Positions 1 to 16,371 of a DNA stretch of 64,000 bases are shown piece by piece (the first letter of the stretch is position 1; each line of letters begins with the position of its first letter). The position numbers were made by a program, and so were the translations under genes. The notes below the pieces were generated by a model, which had not been told where the DNA came from, ran no database searches, and saw nothing but the letters and a program-made list of their open reading frames with translations. Origin of the DNA: Warburgia ugandensis (taxonomy: Eukaryota > Streptophyta > Magnoliopsida > Canellales > Canellaceae); assembly GCA_035236585.1 (NCBI GenBank), contig CP141136.1:49369136-49433135 (forward strand), written 5' to 3'.

Positions 1-629
1 TAGTTGAGATGGTTTCAATTCCATGCTCACTAGTTTAGGGTTATCTAAAAGCTATTTGAGAAAGGTGCTATTCTCACTAAGTTTCCAAATTTTCATGAGT
101 CATGTGATAGTTCTAGCCATCTTCTAACTACAAACCTCTCTTGCTAAAAGGAAAAAAAAAAAGAAAAAAAAAAAGCAAGCCATATTTTTCAAATAGTTTA
201 AAGTAAAGGTCTTGATATTCCATAAAAGAAATACACAAACATATTTAGTAGTGATTAATCATTGGGCTTGTTAATGAAGGGTACAAACCCTGTGGGTTCT
301 AAATCTGAAGACTGCTTACTAACCTTGTGTTTTGCTCCATTAAGAGCTAGGCTATTTTTCCACTTTCTAGAGTAGAGTGTTTATAAATGTTTTCATAGAC
401 ATGGCATTTGGGTGATGCAGGAGACTTCATGCAGGCAATGACATCAATGGGAATGAGTTTGAAAGACCTATAATTGAAAAATAGTGTTAACCCTATATTG
501 TCTCTTTGATCAAGTGCATTGGACAAATAAGGCTAATAAGTATATTTGAGATCTATTGTAATTTTTTTTACATAACAAAAAAGAGGTAGAAAATGGCGAG
601 GTAGAAATTTTAAAAGTAGTTTCCTCCTT
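1..629. other. AT-rich DNA, nothing recognised
   Basis: No open frame with family resemblance on either strand. The only structure seen is a short purine-only A-rich run near 150-175. Confidence 0.6.
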
Positions 630-649
630 TTATTTCCTCTTATCCTTTT

Positions 650-859
<210 letters not shown>

Positions 860-902
860 TGAATTGGGTGCAAGGTGGGAGGGGGTTATAATTTATAAAG
901 GA

Positions 903-1600
903 AAACAAATATAGGATGGTTCTAAGAAAACCGTCCTATATTAACCACCAAAATATAGGATGATTGTGCCATAACTGTCCTATGTTTTGATAAATATAGG
1001 ATGCTTATCAAAGAACCATCTTGTATTATCCTACAGGATGATAATATATAGGACAAAGCGAGCTGGGAAGGAGTTTCAAAAGCCTTACTAATATAGGGCC
1101 GTTTAGGGGCCTTCTCACCTACTATATGTGAGAAGGGTGTGAGAGGGCTTGTTGCTTGCTAGCGCGGAGGCTACTACTTCAAAAATGAATGAAGGAAGAA
1201 GGCATTAACATCCTATATTGATTTTCTCCCTTAACTTCTATAGGCAAGGAGTACTGTAAGGTAGTATAGGATAATTTACAATGAATTTTCCTAAATTTGT
1301 AATAATAGAGGACAGTACTTCAAGAACTGACCTATATCAGTCATAATATAGGATAGTTCTAGGGAAAGCATCTTGTATTTTTCTTGAACTTGCATATGCC
1401 ATGAACTTATTATATTCATGTAATATAGGACTGTTATTTAGGAACCGACATATATTTACCAAAAATATATGATGGTTGTGCCTTAATTGTCTTATATTTA
1501 GTAGAATATAGAGGACATGTTTTGAATAACCATCCTATATTTACTAATATAAAGGACATTATTTAGAAACCATCCTATATTTACTTAAATATATCTTTCC
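903..1600. repeat. Array of short inverted 'tatagg...cctata' motifs (CACTA-like subterminal repeats)
   Basis: Motifs of the type atataggatggtt and their reverse complement aaccatcctatatt recur many times, often as pairs separated by a few bases so that each pair could fold as a hairpin. More copies lie at about 2,360-2,480 and 2,840-2,880. The same motif class forms the subterminal arrays of the complete CACTA element at 34,931-59,497, so this is probably an end of an older, related element. No CACTA/TAGTG terminus was found here, so the assignment is inferred from motif similarity only. Confidence 0.5.
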
Positions 1601-2068
1601 TATGCAAGGAATTCCATTTGTATTTGGCTTTATGTATATTACTTAAGTAGATACTCAAACAATGTAGAGTGAGTCTAGTTCATGCTATGAGATATAATTG
1701 GATAGACATAATCATGAATTTGGGTAACCTTTGAGGTTACTTTTGTCTGAATAGAAAAGTTTGACCTTAAGTTATGAAGTATGATAACAAACAAAGAAAT
1801 TGAGGCAGACAAAAAAATGAAAATGATCTTGTATTATGATAATGGAAGAAGGATGAGGTCAAATATATTACTCATTATCCAAAATTGGTAATTATTATAT
1901 TCATCTTAAAGATTTGGAGACATTATCTATATGAGCTAATATTACATAACAATGTTGATGTGTTAGCAACTAGCAAGTAAAGGCCAAGTATTAAAGTGTA
2001 CAGACAAAGTTTCTTAATTAAAGAAAATAGAAATAGAATACTGAATATATATGCTAATAAGTGAGTAA

Positions 2069-2860
2069 ATGTTTAGAGTTTGAAGTTGGGAATCATGTAA
2101 TTTCTGAGGATTGGATTCAATGTACTATATGAGTAGTCTACATGACTTGTGGTTTCAATGTAGTACACAACCTAATAAAAGTTTAGTCTAGTAAGAATTG
2201 ACGACTTAAGCTAAGTGTTGCTAAGTGGTCTCAAGTAAAACTTGTTAAGGTGAGGTTCGGACTTCAAGTCACTTCACTCATAATTTTTAAGAAAAAATAC
2301 AAAAATCAAAATTTATTTTATTTATTTTTTATTTCAAGTTTTGCCATGTAGATATTCGGGGAATATAGGATAGTTAAATATTAATAGTCTTATGTTTATA
2401 AGCATATAGAGGATGATTTTTGAATAGTTGTCCTATATTTACTAATATAGAGGACGGTTATTCAAAAATCATCCTATATTTAACTTACATAATTCTTTTC
2501 TATGTTCTCTATGATACATAATTGATAATTGTTATATTCATCTTAAAGTTGGGAATCATGTAATTAATGGGGATTAGATTCAATGTACTATATGAGTAGT
2601 CTAAACAAATTATGGTTTCAATGCACTACACAACCTAATAAGATTTTGATCTGGTAAGACTTGATGACCTAAGCTAAGTACAGCTAAGCAGTCCCAAGTA
2701 CAACTTGTTAATGTGAGGTCTAGGCTTCAAGTCACCTCCATGACAATTTTTAAGTTAAAAATCAATTTTTATTTCATTTTATTGTATTTATTTTTTATTT
2801 GGAGTTCTGCCATGCAGATCATACTTCAAAAGTTTTATGCAGGGAATATAAGACATACAT
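2069..2860 (+). repeat. Imperfect direct duplication, two copies of about 300 bp
   Basis: The segment starting at about 2,079 (gttgggaatcatgtaatt...) is repeated from about 2,546, an offset of about 467 bp. Both copies run through the same landmarks: 'attcaatgtactatatgagtag', 'cacaacctaata', 'cttcaagtcac' and a T-rich stretch ending near 'tgccatg(t/c)agat'. Shorter similarity lies upstream (about 1,885 against 2,523), so the duplicated unit was originally longer and one copy has lost sequence. No gene is seen between 1,600 and 3,360. Confidence 0.75.
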
Positions 2861-3364
2861 TCACCACAAATGTAGGACATCTAATTATGGAACTTTGGGA
2901 ATTGGAAGCCCTAGAAAAGAAAACCAAAACAGAGGGCTAAGAGGATATGAAGAAGTGGGATAAAGAGGAAAACCAAGAGGAGAGGGATAGATTTAAGGAT
3001 TTTGCATGGAAGCCCTAGGAGGTTTTTCTTCCCTTTAAATCACTCCATGTCTCATTACATAAACACTATCAATTGTTCTCTTTTTGTTGCATAATAAATA
3101 TGGGTTTTCATTTGACATGATGGTTTAACCTAACCTAGTAAACTCTCACTATGGGTTATCATACTCATGCCCTTACAACTAACAATTTCAAGTAGAAGTT
3201 GTATTAAGGAGAAGGAGGAGATTAACTATTGAAAACTGTTTACTAAAGTTGTATTAAGGGGAAAGGTTGTGAGACACTACTGTTTTTCATCTTTCAGAAT
3301 TTTGATGGTTGTTCATGGATTTTAACCTTTTTTTTTTCTAGATATCTTCAAGAATTTGTACTCA

Positions 3365-4411
3365 ATGAGCACAGCTACACCACCACAAGTATGTGTTTCT
3401 TATTTGTTCTTTCTTTAGCTCTTTGTTTCTTTCTTTATTCCTCACTCTTGCTATGTGTTTTTCTTTGCTAATTTGCTCTATTGATTCTTGCTTGTTTGAT
3501 TCTATATGTTCTGTGTTGTCACTTCTTCTGATTAATATGACCTTTTAATGAATGTATTGGTGTTTAATTTAAACTAAATTTTGTTTGTCAACTAAAATAT
3601 AGGCACAAGCTGGGAGCAATAATGGGTTTGGTAGTTTGAATTTGGTGCACGAGAATGAGGATGATGATGAGCTTGTTGATTTGGAGAATGAGGAGTTAAT
3701 TTTGAAATCGAACAGAGGTAAAAAAAACATAGGAAGTTGATGTCTCTAGATTGGAATTTTTTGAACACCTTCTAGTATTAAAAGATGGAAGGCAAGGTGT
3801 AAATATAAGAAGTGCTCTACAGTATATATTTATGATAGCAAATTTGTTATAGGTAATTTAAAATGTCATTTAAAGGCTTCTGTTCTCATGATATAGGTTG
3901 GTTGCTTCTATCTCAAAGTTAGGGGACTATGTCAATAAGTTTTGAAAAGTTTGATTGTGTTGCTTAGTAGTAGCTACAGTTGTTATGCATGATTTGCATT
4001 TTAAATTTGTTGAGTATGATGGAATTAGACCTATACTAAAATATTTGGATGTAGATTTGCATTTGATTAGTAGAAATACAATAAAAGTTGATGTACTGAG
4101 AATCTATAAAAGAGAAAAAGGAAAGATAAAAGAGATGTTAAAGTTAGCACTTGGTAGGATAAGTGTGACATTTGATTTGTGGACTTCGTTATATAAGTCT
4201 CACAACACATTTTCTAGATAGTGAGTGGGTCTAAAACAAGAGGATCTTAAATTTTTGTTTTCTACCACCTCCAGATAATGGAATATCTTTGGTAATGATT
4301 CTTCAATCACATTAGACAATGCTTTTGCTAATGATTCTTCTATTGAGTTATTAAGGCATCAATTTAATGAAAGATACACACTTGCTCGTGGTGGAGAGGT
4401 CTTTCATCTTC
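3365..4411 (+). pseudogene. hAT transposase relic, 5' part (BED zinc finger and N-terminal core)
   Basis: The probable start ATG is at 3,365 (MSTATPPQ). A likely intron at 3,389-3,602 (GTATGT...ATAG) joins in frame to AQAGSNNGFGSLNL, followed by an acidic stretch. A decayed BED-type zinc finger follows at about 3,720-3,880 (RCKYKKC..VYIYDSK, NLKCHLKAS). At 3,955-4,221 comes a clear hAT core segment, including VMHDLHFKFVEYDGIRPILKY, ISRNTIKVDVL and YKREKGKIKEML, ending in VTFDLWTS. The reading frame changes and carries stops several times, for example a stop after 'KKNIGS' and another after 'HNTFSR'. At 4,411 the gene is cut by a solo LTR and resumes at 7,879-7,884. In the family this enzyme cuts and pastes hAT elements; this copy cannot make a full protein. 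Confidence 0.85.
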
Positions 4412-7878
<3,467 letters not shown>

Positions 7879-9010
7879 TCTTCATTGTTATTGCATGTTT
7901 TGAATTTGATTGTGCAAGATGGTTTAAAAGAAATACATGATGCTACTAAAAAATTTGGAGAGAGTGTCAAGTATGTTAAAGCATCACAAGGTAGAAAATA
8001 ATTTTTTTTAGAGTGTGTGAGTGACATGTCAATTGCAGAAAAGGGCTTCAAGGAAAGATTATCCTACAAGATGGAATTCAACATATGTGATACTTGAAAG
8101 TGCTTTTTGTTACTGACGTGCATTTTGTCGCTTAGAACTAGGTGACTAAAATTATAAGTATTGTCCTTCTATAGATGAGTATATGCTTAAGAGTTACCCT
8201 AATCCTTCCCCATCTTTCTCTATGGCTAGAGGTAGTAGTCTTGATGTTGATGATAGATAGAACTTGTCATATAGTCAAAAGGTTTTAGATGTGATGAAGG
8301 TAATTATATATTTCATAAGTGACTTATGATATTGTAATTTACTATGAATTGTCGTACATTAAGTTGAATAATAAAATTACATTTGCATGAGGAGTTGGAT
8401 TCATTTGAAAGTAAAGAATGTTATTTGGCTATGCAAAAATCATAGTTGGAGCTTTTTTTGGATGAACCAGGGTTGCAAGAGTTAAAGTTGGACATTCTTG
8501 CATTCTAGAAAGGCGGTTAATATAGGTTGCTTGATTAGTAATCTCTTATCTCATATAAATAATATTTTTATAATCTTATTAAATTTATATTTAATGAAAA
8601 TATTGATTTCAGGTATCCTAAACTTACTACTATGGTTCATGATGTCTTGAACATTCTTATATCTATAGTTGGATCAAAGTCTGCTTTTAGTGTTGGTAGT
8701 TGGGTTCTTGACCAATATAGGACTGCTTTAAAGCTAGATACTATGCAACCATTAATTTTTGTAAGAGTTAGGCTTTACAGATTGAAAGTTAATAATTTAT
8801 GATTCTGTATTTAAACTTTTTTTTATTTGATGTATATATACACATATATATTATATTTATGAGTTGAGTAATGACTAATGTATGTTTATTATATATCATT
8901 GTAGACTCTACTATTGTAGTTGCTATTGATGAGCTTGTTAAAAACATTGTAAGCATAAGTAACAGTGCAGGAGCATCTCAAACAACTAAAGACTCTAAAA
9001 CAATTCATTT
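7879..9010 (+). pseudogene. hAT transposase relic, 3' part (core and C-terminal dimerisation domain)
   Basis: This continues the hAT gene cut at 4,411. From about 7,895 one frame reads LNLIVQDGLKEIHDATKKF and then ESVKYVKASQG. 'YPTRWNSTYVILESAF' at about 8,060-8,110 is the typical hAT block before the insertion domain. An ELDSFESKE / LQELKLDILAF segment lies at 8,390-8,510. After a probable intron, YPKLTTMVHDVLNI, SKSAFSVGSWVLDQYR and LKLDTMQPLI (about 8,613-8,760) form the hAT C-terminal dimerisation domain. A last exon after about 8,905 reads VVAIDELVKNI. Several stops and frame changes are present. Terminal inverted repeats and the 8-bp duplication expected for hAT were not located. Confidence 0.85.
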
Positions 9011-9649
9011 TGATTATTTTGTACTTATGTACTTTTCATAACTTAGATTATTTTACTCTATTTGATATTGAATTTGCTATCATCCACAAGGAGCTAGATT
9101 TCTCTCATGTGCTGGTTGGTCATCAGTCAATTATTACTCCAGTCATTTGAATATTATTATGCTCTTTTAGGACCATGTCATATCATGGTGTAAACTATTT
9201 TGCTTCCATTTTCAAAGTACTCATGACCATATTTATATTCAGAATCCTCCATTTCTTAGAAATAGTCTTTGTATCATAAGCTTGAACTTCAGTATGGAAG
9301 GAGATCATAAAAGGGAAATTACTATCTTGAATGTAGTTGACTAGAGGCCAGGTGTTTATAGTTGCTAAAATGGGGTGGTGCTTTTTTTGTAGAAGAATTG
9401 GCAACCATAGAAGGGTTGCCCAGTGTTGCAAGTCAATTGGAGAAACTATGTAGGACATATCAGAGGTCTGCATTGTTTTGGAATGAGAGTAAGTATCATG
9501 TAGTGCTACTTCATTTTTGTATTTTAGCAAGATATGTCTTTCAGAACTACATATGTAATCATACTTATTCATTAATCACATTTCTAAGACCATCTAAGAC
9601 AAATACTAGTAACAAAGTTAGTCATCGACCCAATACTATCATTTGTCTT
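9011..9649. other. No recognisable gene; ends with solo-LTR target site
   Basis: An overlapping pair of about 125-codon open frames occurs on opposite strands (9,195-9,572 and 9,362-9,739), but neither resembles a known family and one runs into the adjacent LTR. The last five bases, GTCTT at 9,645-9,649, are the left target duplication of the solo LTR at 9,650. Confidence 0.5.
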
Positions 9650-12600
9650 TGTGACAACCCGGGTTTTTGTAACACATTTTGTAATACATTTTTCATAGGC
9701 AAGGCCTTTAATGGTAAAAAAATTTCACATACAATGTAGCGAAAATTCTTTTCTTTTAAATTTGCTTGTAACAAAACCCAAGTCTCACCTCAATGTACAT
9801 AATACACAGAGATTTTGTATAAAATAAATTTTTATTGAAAACCAGGAATCATCCAGTAGTTCACTTTTACACAACCCCTGTATTATAATTACAATCCATT
9901 GTCCAAATACAATCCAAATTACAAAGTACATAACCAGATTACACAATCTTCAAGGGAAATACCCTGATCAATCTTGTAGCTTTTGAGTCTTCAAGCTTTA
10001 CTTCCTTAAGTCTCCTTCCCTGTATCAGAGATATTGTAAACATTCAAACATTTACTATATCTCAGCAAGCTATGCTTGGTAGGGGATACAAAAATATACT
10101 ACTTCACTAATATAAGAATACATACCTCAGTCATTATTCTATCATGGTTATCTACTCATGGATTATCTCAAAATAGAGTATATACATTATTTATGTAGTA
10201 AAGGGTAAATCCATTAAAATAGTAAAAATGCTCAAAATTTGTTCCTTCCCCTAGCTATACTCCCACTTAGGAGATCAATATTCAGCCAATTCTCATACAT
10301 GGATTTTCTTTCTAAGAACTCATGTAGTGGCATTTCATCATGTCGTGTCATTACTCTATGCCTATCATACGTGCATCATAATGCAAAATACTCAAGGACT
10401 ACTATGCCACAGTCTAAATCCGTATAGTGCTTTAGGATAACTACATAATAATCCACTAATACCAACTGTGGAAATAACAAAATCCATGTCCACATGGGCA
10501 AGGATCATGGTTGTCAAAGTGGTGGCCTTCCCATGACTGCCCCACCCAACATTTAACCTCTCTTTGGGCATGGTATCCATCATATAAATTTCAGGAAGCA
10601 GGTGGCCAAACCCTCATAACTTCCCTAGCATAGCATCCCCAGTCCTATGGCTATATAAAACTAAATCACAAGTCATCATGCTTGTATGTAAAATACATTG
10701 TACATATCTAATGATGCGTCTGTTTAACTAAGGCTGGAATATTTTCTATGCCCTATTCTTAGGGTTTCCTTAGTCTACACCTCTCATTAATTTCTCATCA
10801 TTTGATTAGATCATTCGATTGGATCAGTTGAATTGGATCATGGGGTTGGATCATTTGATTGGATCATTATTATTCTAAGGTACCAAGTATACTTATATCA
10901 TGAAGGTCTATAATTCTAGACAAAATATCATGTATGTATAGACATGAATCCTTAATACATTCTTGTACATCCACCTACCTCAAAGTGGTATCATGGTCTT
11001 GATTCATACATCTCAAGTGGTATTCACTCCATATTGTCCATCATGGTCTTGATTTATACATCTGTCAAACCATACGTATAAAGTTATTCCTTTATACAAG
11101 TATTCTTTCTTCATGTATTCCTATAAGGGATGCCCTAATTTTCCTTGAATCATGTTTGATCAAGGGTTTGGATTCTCTATCTAGATTTTTCTACAACATA
11201 CATACATAGATACATAATAAAATATGACATTAGGATTCCTATTATTCTTGATCATTCAAGATCCTATGGATCTTGTTTTATCATCCTTATCTTACTTACA
11301 ATTTTTATTAGGATTAGATAATTTACTAACCTTTTATGCTCTTATTATTATTATTATTATTCAACCAGTTAATGTTTTATTGGTTGAAGATAGTTTATTC
11401 CATCCTAAGTCTACACAGCTCCTCTTATTTTCAATTGGCTAAGGCTTACTAGCTAAATGGTTGAACACAAAGTGATTACTTCAATCCTCATGTAATAAGG
11501 CATTTAGACCTCACAAACGTTAGCAGAGGCTCTATTAGAGAACTCCCTTAACCACCATGTTCAGCATTCACTAGAGCGACCTTAGCTCAACCTTTCATAA
11601 GGTTCCTATGAGCATTTTAACCCTAAGTACTCTTTTAATTGATTTTAATTAAATCCGTGAACATTTAAAATGTCATTCATGGAGTTTCATTATTCTCCTA
11701 ATTTAAGCCAAGAAAATGATATTCCTTATATTATCCTACTAACTATAGCCCTTACTATCATTAAGTCCATGTCATTCATTCCATGTAAATGTTAAATCTA
11801 TTTTTCATTTAATTATATTTTCATTGCAATTTTCATATGATAAGCATTAAAGCATAAATAAATAAATAAATAAATCTAACAATTAAATCTACTAAGCAAT
11901 AAAAATACAATTATAATACCATTCAATAATTCAAATAAAAATTTAACATGTCGTAATTGTTCATCATGATCCAACAATCATATTTGATTTCTATTCATTT
12001 TTCATCCCTTTTAGTGTTTAGATCTTGATCTTTCATTTTCCTTTAGATCTAATACATTTTCTTAATGTGATTTTATCACTAGATCATTAATATATCTCAT
12101 CAAATGATCTGATCCTTCTTGATCCAGCTGATCAAGAGGATCTTAAGTCATTTTATCCAATTTAAGGGCATAAATCTTAATTTATCGCAAATTATCATCA
12201 TCAAGTCTATCAATCCATATGATATTAACTTTATATAATCATCTAAATACATCTACACTATCCAATCATCCTTCATCAAGGAGATTACCATTCATTTTTT
12301 TGGATTTTACTACTCTTAAGGCTAGATCTCTTAATTAAACATAGATTAGTCACTTTTAATGATTGATTCCATGTTTCAAAAAGATAATCAGTGGATAGAA
12401 TTATAGAGTTTGATCATTCTAAATTTCACTGATCATAGGAATTAGTAATATACTTCTTTATTAATAGAATTTTACATGCATCAAAACATAAAATTTCCAA
12501 GTTTAGTAGGTTCTCCTCATCAAGAGAAATCCAACCCAACCTTCCAATATTAATTTGGAGTTAAATTGTGCTCAAAATTTGGATTTTAAGATTTCAACCC

Positions 12601-14481
12601 GTTTTAAGGGCTGATATTGATCTTAATGTTTATGTTCAATTAATTGATCTAGGTATCCAAAATATTTACTGTGATTATGGTCTTTAAGGATTTGGGACCT
12701 CCTGAATCCATCCATCGATTCAGATTTCCATTTTAAGATATAATTAAAACATAATTATCATGCTTGCATAAGATTCTACATAGTGTAAGGAATTTATTAG
12801 TGCTTTTAGATCTAAAATCAGAGCTAAAATGAGCTCTTAATTGAAGAAATAAGCTCCTAGTTCAAAAATTGGACAGCCCAGATCAAATCTGGGGTTACGG
12901 GTGTGGGGATGACCAACAACTAGTGCCTGTTACAGCCTATTATAGGTGGTTTGACAGAGGTGACCAGCTATGGGCGGGACGGTCTAGATTTGGACTATTA
13001 GATCACCCATCACCGGATCTCCTTTATCCTTTATAGTTAACATCCAAAATTTCACCTCAGAGGGTTTTTGGGCCCCAAAAATCCATCCAATGGCTCAGAA
13101 GTTAATCTGAGCTATCCAAGATGGGGGATCTCAACCTTGTTACTAGATCTGTCATTCCCGATGGATCAATGGCTGGGGAGATCTCTTAGAGGCCAGAAAA
13201 CACAACAGTAATACCGGAATGAAAGGGGAAGTGGGAGATGCCACCTACCTAGGCCAGCTGGTGAAGATATCTTCACCAGAGAGAGAGAGAGAGATTTACC
13301 AGAGAAGAGGAAGAAAGCTAGAATATATATATATATATATATATACAACCAAGGATTTCTCCGTCGCTGTTGCCGAAGAAGAATGGAAAATATGGGGCTT
13401 TTGTAGATCACCACGTATGGAAGAGATCCAAAGATTCTAGATCAAATTTTAACAGTCAGATTGGCTAGAATAACTAGTATTGATTGCCAGAGATGGTACC
13501 TAGTACTATGTTTGTTTTCATTTTGAGTTTCCTGGCGATCTAAGAGGCGGATCATCCAAATTTCTTAGGGCTTTTGTAGATTTCCTTAGCTTGAACAGAT
13601 CCCATGGTGGAGATCTGATTTTAACAGATGAAATTGGATGACTAATTCAAATAGGGTTTCCTAGGTAGAAACCCTAGTTCAATGAGGACGATGCATCGGT
13701 TGACACGCCTAACGTCTCCAATGAGCCTGGAGTGCCGGGTGCGTTTGCAGACACTTGTATAGAGAAAAAAAAAACAAGCAGAGAAAGAAGAGAGAATTGG
13801 GGGAGATGGGGAAGGACTCTGGAGCTGAAATTTTAGGGGAGTCTAGGGTAGCTCGTAAGGGAGTTTTAGGAAAATTTTGGGGAAATTTTATGGGGTATTT
13901 ATAGGTGTTTTTGAATTTTTTCATGATTATATGTAATTATCATGTTTCATTTATGTTTAGTATTAAATTGTCATTGGATTCCCAATACCATGTCCTTCTC
14001 CACTAGTATTTGGTAGTGGTTTGACTCATGATTACATTTTTTTTGGCCATTGGATCCATTTGTGGGCCCCTTGTGTGCACCACGGAGGTGTGAAAAGACT
14101 ATTTTGCCCTTTTGTACAGAAAAATTCATTTTATTCTCCCAAACTTGGAATTGAGTGTACTTAGTGGCGCTGAAATCGTATTTCCAAGTACATTCTAAAT
14201 ATTGTTGTCTTAGGTCTCGATTATGAGTAAAAATACTATTTTACCTTTTTATTCATAAAAATAGTGAAAAATAAGGATTTTTCATCCGGACTTAGAATTT
14301 GTCATACTTATAGTCATTCTAATTGGTTCGTCAAGTATGTTTTCAATTATACATGTTTTATACCTTGATTCTACTTTTATGAGAAGTGCATTTTTAATAA
14401 CCCTAATATTCCAGTCTATTTTTCTTGAAATTTCAATTTCATTATTTATTCAATCTCTTTACAAAAGTTAGGGGTGTTATA
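9650..14481 (-). mobile_element. Solo LTR, Tekay/Del-like Ty3/gypsy, minus strand
   Basis: A 4,832-bp block is flanked by perfect GTCTT duplications (9,645-9,649 and 14,482-14,486). Its left end, TGTGACAACCCGGGTTTTTG, is the reverse complement of the 3' end of the LTRs of the young element at 37,680-51,188. Its interior matches the reverse complement of those LTRs at several places, for example about 10,510-10,640 (gtggtggccttcccat) and 11,470-11,780. A TATA-like box on the minus strand (CTATAAATACC, about 13,895-13,905) lies about 580 bp from the LTR start, close to its position in the younger LTRs. No gag or pol sequence lies inside, so this is a solo LTR of the same or a sister family. It is clearly older than the complete copy because it has diverged visibly. 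Small GA and TA tracts occur at 13,279-13,295 and 13,323-13,345. Confidence 0.85.
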
Positions 14482-14486
14482 GTCTT

Positions 14487-16256
14487 GAAGGTATTGCTCT
14501 TCTCATTTTGACACTAAAAGGCAATCGTATTTTTAGTTGCTATATATAAAGTGACTGAGCTTGCACAAAAGGTATGCGCTATGAATTGCCAATTTGTACT
14601 TTTCACACAATACTTGTGTCTCCATTTTGATCTCCCAATGTCTTGTATATAAAACTTCTCTATGCCATAATTTGACAGGTTACTTTAATTTGCATTTCAT
14701 TGAAGGACCATTTAGTCTTCATATTTATTGGGTTGTATTAATTTGTTAAGTTTGGTTTGTACCCCTTGTTGAAGTCTATCTGGCATCATCAGCATCATTA
14801 AAGACCATCAAGGCATCTTCACATTGGTTGAGTTATGTAGGGACGAGTGGAAGTCTACTTGGGTTTGAAGAAGGAAAAAGCTTCTTATGAACTCATTTGT
14901 GGTTGATCATTTGAGGGGATTCCATCAATTTTATGAGCTGGATGAGATCTGAATTGAGCCATCTGTGTGTGCTGGAGAATGAAATTCATTGGTGCAACCT
15001 TCGATCTCATTAGAGATGTTGATTGGAGGTGAATTTCTCACTTCTTGACTAGGTTAGCCAAGTGGTATTCATAGTTAATAATGGATTTAGGAGCAATGAT
15101 GAATGGTGATAGTATCTTTTCTGTGCTTCTTCTTCATTTCCTCACTTGCTTTTTGTATCTCTGGCTATAAACAAGCTTTATCCTAATGTTCCATACATTT
15201 TTTTTCTTTGGTTAGATTCTTTCAGGGGCAATATTGAGGTTTCATGAATGGTTCGACGATTATCTTCTTTTGATTAGTGCTTGTTAATATGCTCATAAGG
15301 CTATTATCTATACTAAGTTGCCATGGAAAAGAGGAGAGGATGCCAATGAGGCTAAGATTGTTAATGATGTGAGGTATTCCTTGTTGCTTTGTTCCCATCA
15401 CATAATTTATTGACTCTATAGAATGTTCTCTAGTCTCACTTGTTTGAAATTCAGTTCTTCTTTCTATATATATATATATATATATATTTCTAATCCTTTT
15501 GCTGGTTAATATCTGATATATGATAACTTGTTAGTTTGAAACTTGTTTTGGTAACTGAGGTGATAAACTTGATTACTATGGTATTTAGAATGGGTTTACG
15601 CAACATATAAGTTTCTAGAATGCTATTATTTGTCATGGTTGCTATGGAAGGTGTGACAACTACCAACTAAGGATGTTCTCTATTAACCATTGACTTGAGA
15701 GAGTCAAGTTTGTGATGCTTACAAATAAAAATTATTTAAAATTTTTTTCTTGATAGAATGATGTTGATATTATCAATTCATGTAATTCTATTATAGGGTT
15801 TGGGGTTCTAGTTGGTGCTCAAGCTAATGGCTCAAGCAACTCAATCAGCACCTATGGTGGAATGTAACTTCTAAGAGCACCTCAACCAAATGAAGACTAG
15901 AGGAGGCATGTATAGATGAGCTTGTTAAAGACATTACAAGAATAAGTAACAGTGCACGAACACCTCAACCACCTGAAGACTCTAGAACAGTTCATTTAGA
16001 TTAATTTGTACTTCTGTATTTTTCCTAACTAAGTAATGGGACGTGTATGTTGTTTAGTATATTCATATTTTGGGTTTGTTTTTATTTGGTCTTTATTTCT
16101 CATTTCTTTTCTTTTTTTAAAAGTTTCTATTAATTGGTTATGCTTGGTTTGTATCCCTTGTTGTAGTCTATTATTTATTTATTTTAATTTTAGAGATTTT
16201 TTAATTATATTTTAGTAAGATATTTGTTGAAGAAAACATTATAGGAATTGTATTAG
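14487..16256. other. Unassigned DNA with a second hAT-tail fragment
   Basis: No complete gene is seen. A TA microsatellite lies at 15,465-15,487. A short coding-like piece at about 15,912-16,003 reads DELVKDITRISNSARTPQPP and continues to a TAA. It closely parallels the last exon of the hAT relic at about 8,921-9,020 (DELVKNIVSISNSAGASQ). A further short similarity links 14,755 and 16,147 (tttgtaccccttgttg). This is probably the tail of a second hAT copy or a duplicated 3' end. Confidence 0.5.
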
Positions 16257-16371
16257 TAGGGTACACTAATACTAAATCGTGCTGTTAGACGTGTTGCTCC
16301 ATGTCATGTCATGTCAAACATAATTTTGTTACATGAATCATGATGCATGGACTCATTTGATAAAAAGGTCA
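16257..16371. mobile_element. Left part of a non-autonomous hAT-like element (interrupted)
   Basis: It starts TAGGGT and runs through repeated CATGTCATGTC and 'aaacataattttgttacatg' motifs typical of short plant elements built from alternating CGTGTC/TGTCGTG words. The right part lies at 26,996-27,258, and the gypsy element between them is the likely cause of the split. The end sequence TAGGGT compares with the reverse complement of the right end (tagggtggcaaatcatg). No clear 8-bp target duplication was found, so the boundaries are approximate. Confidence 0.4.
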
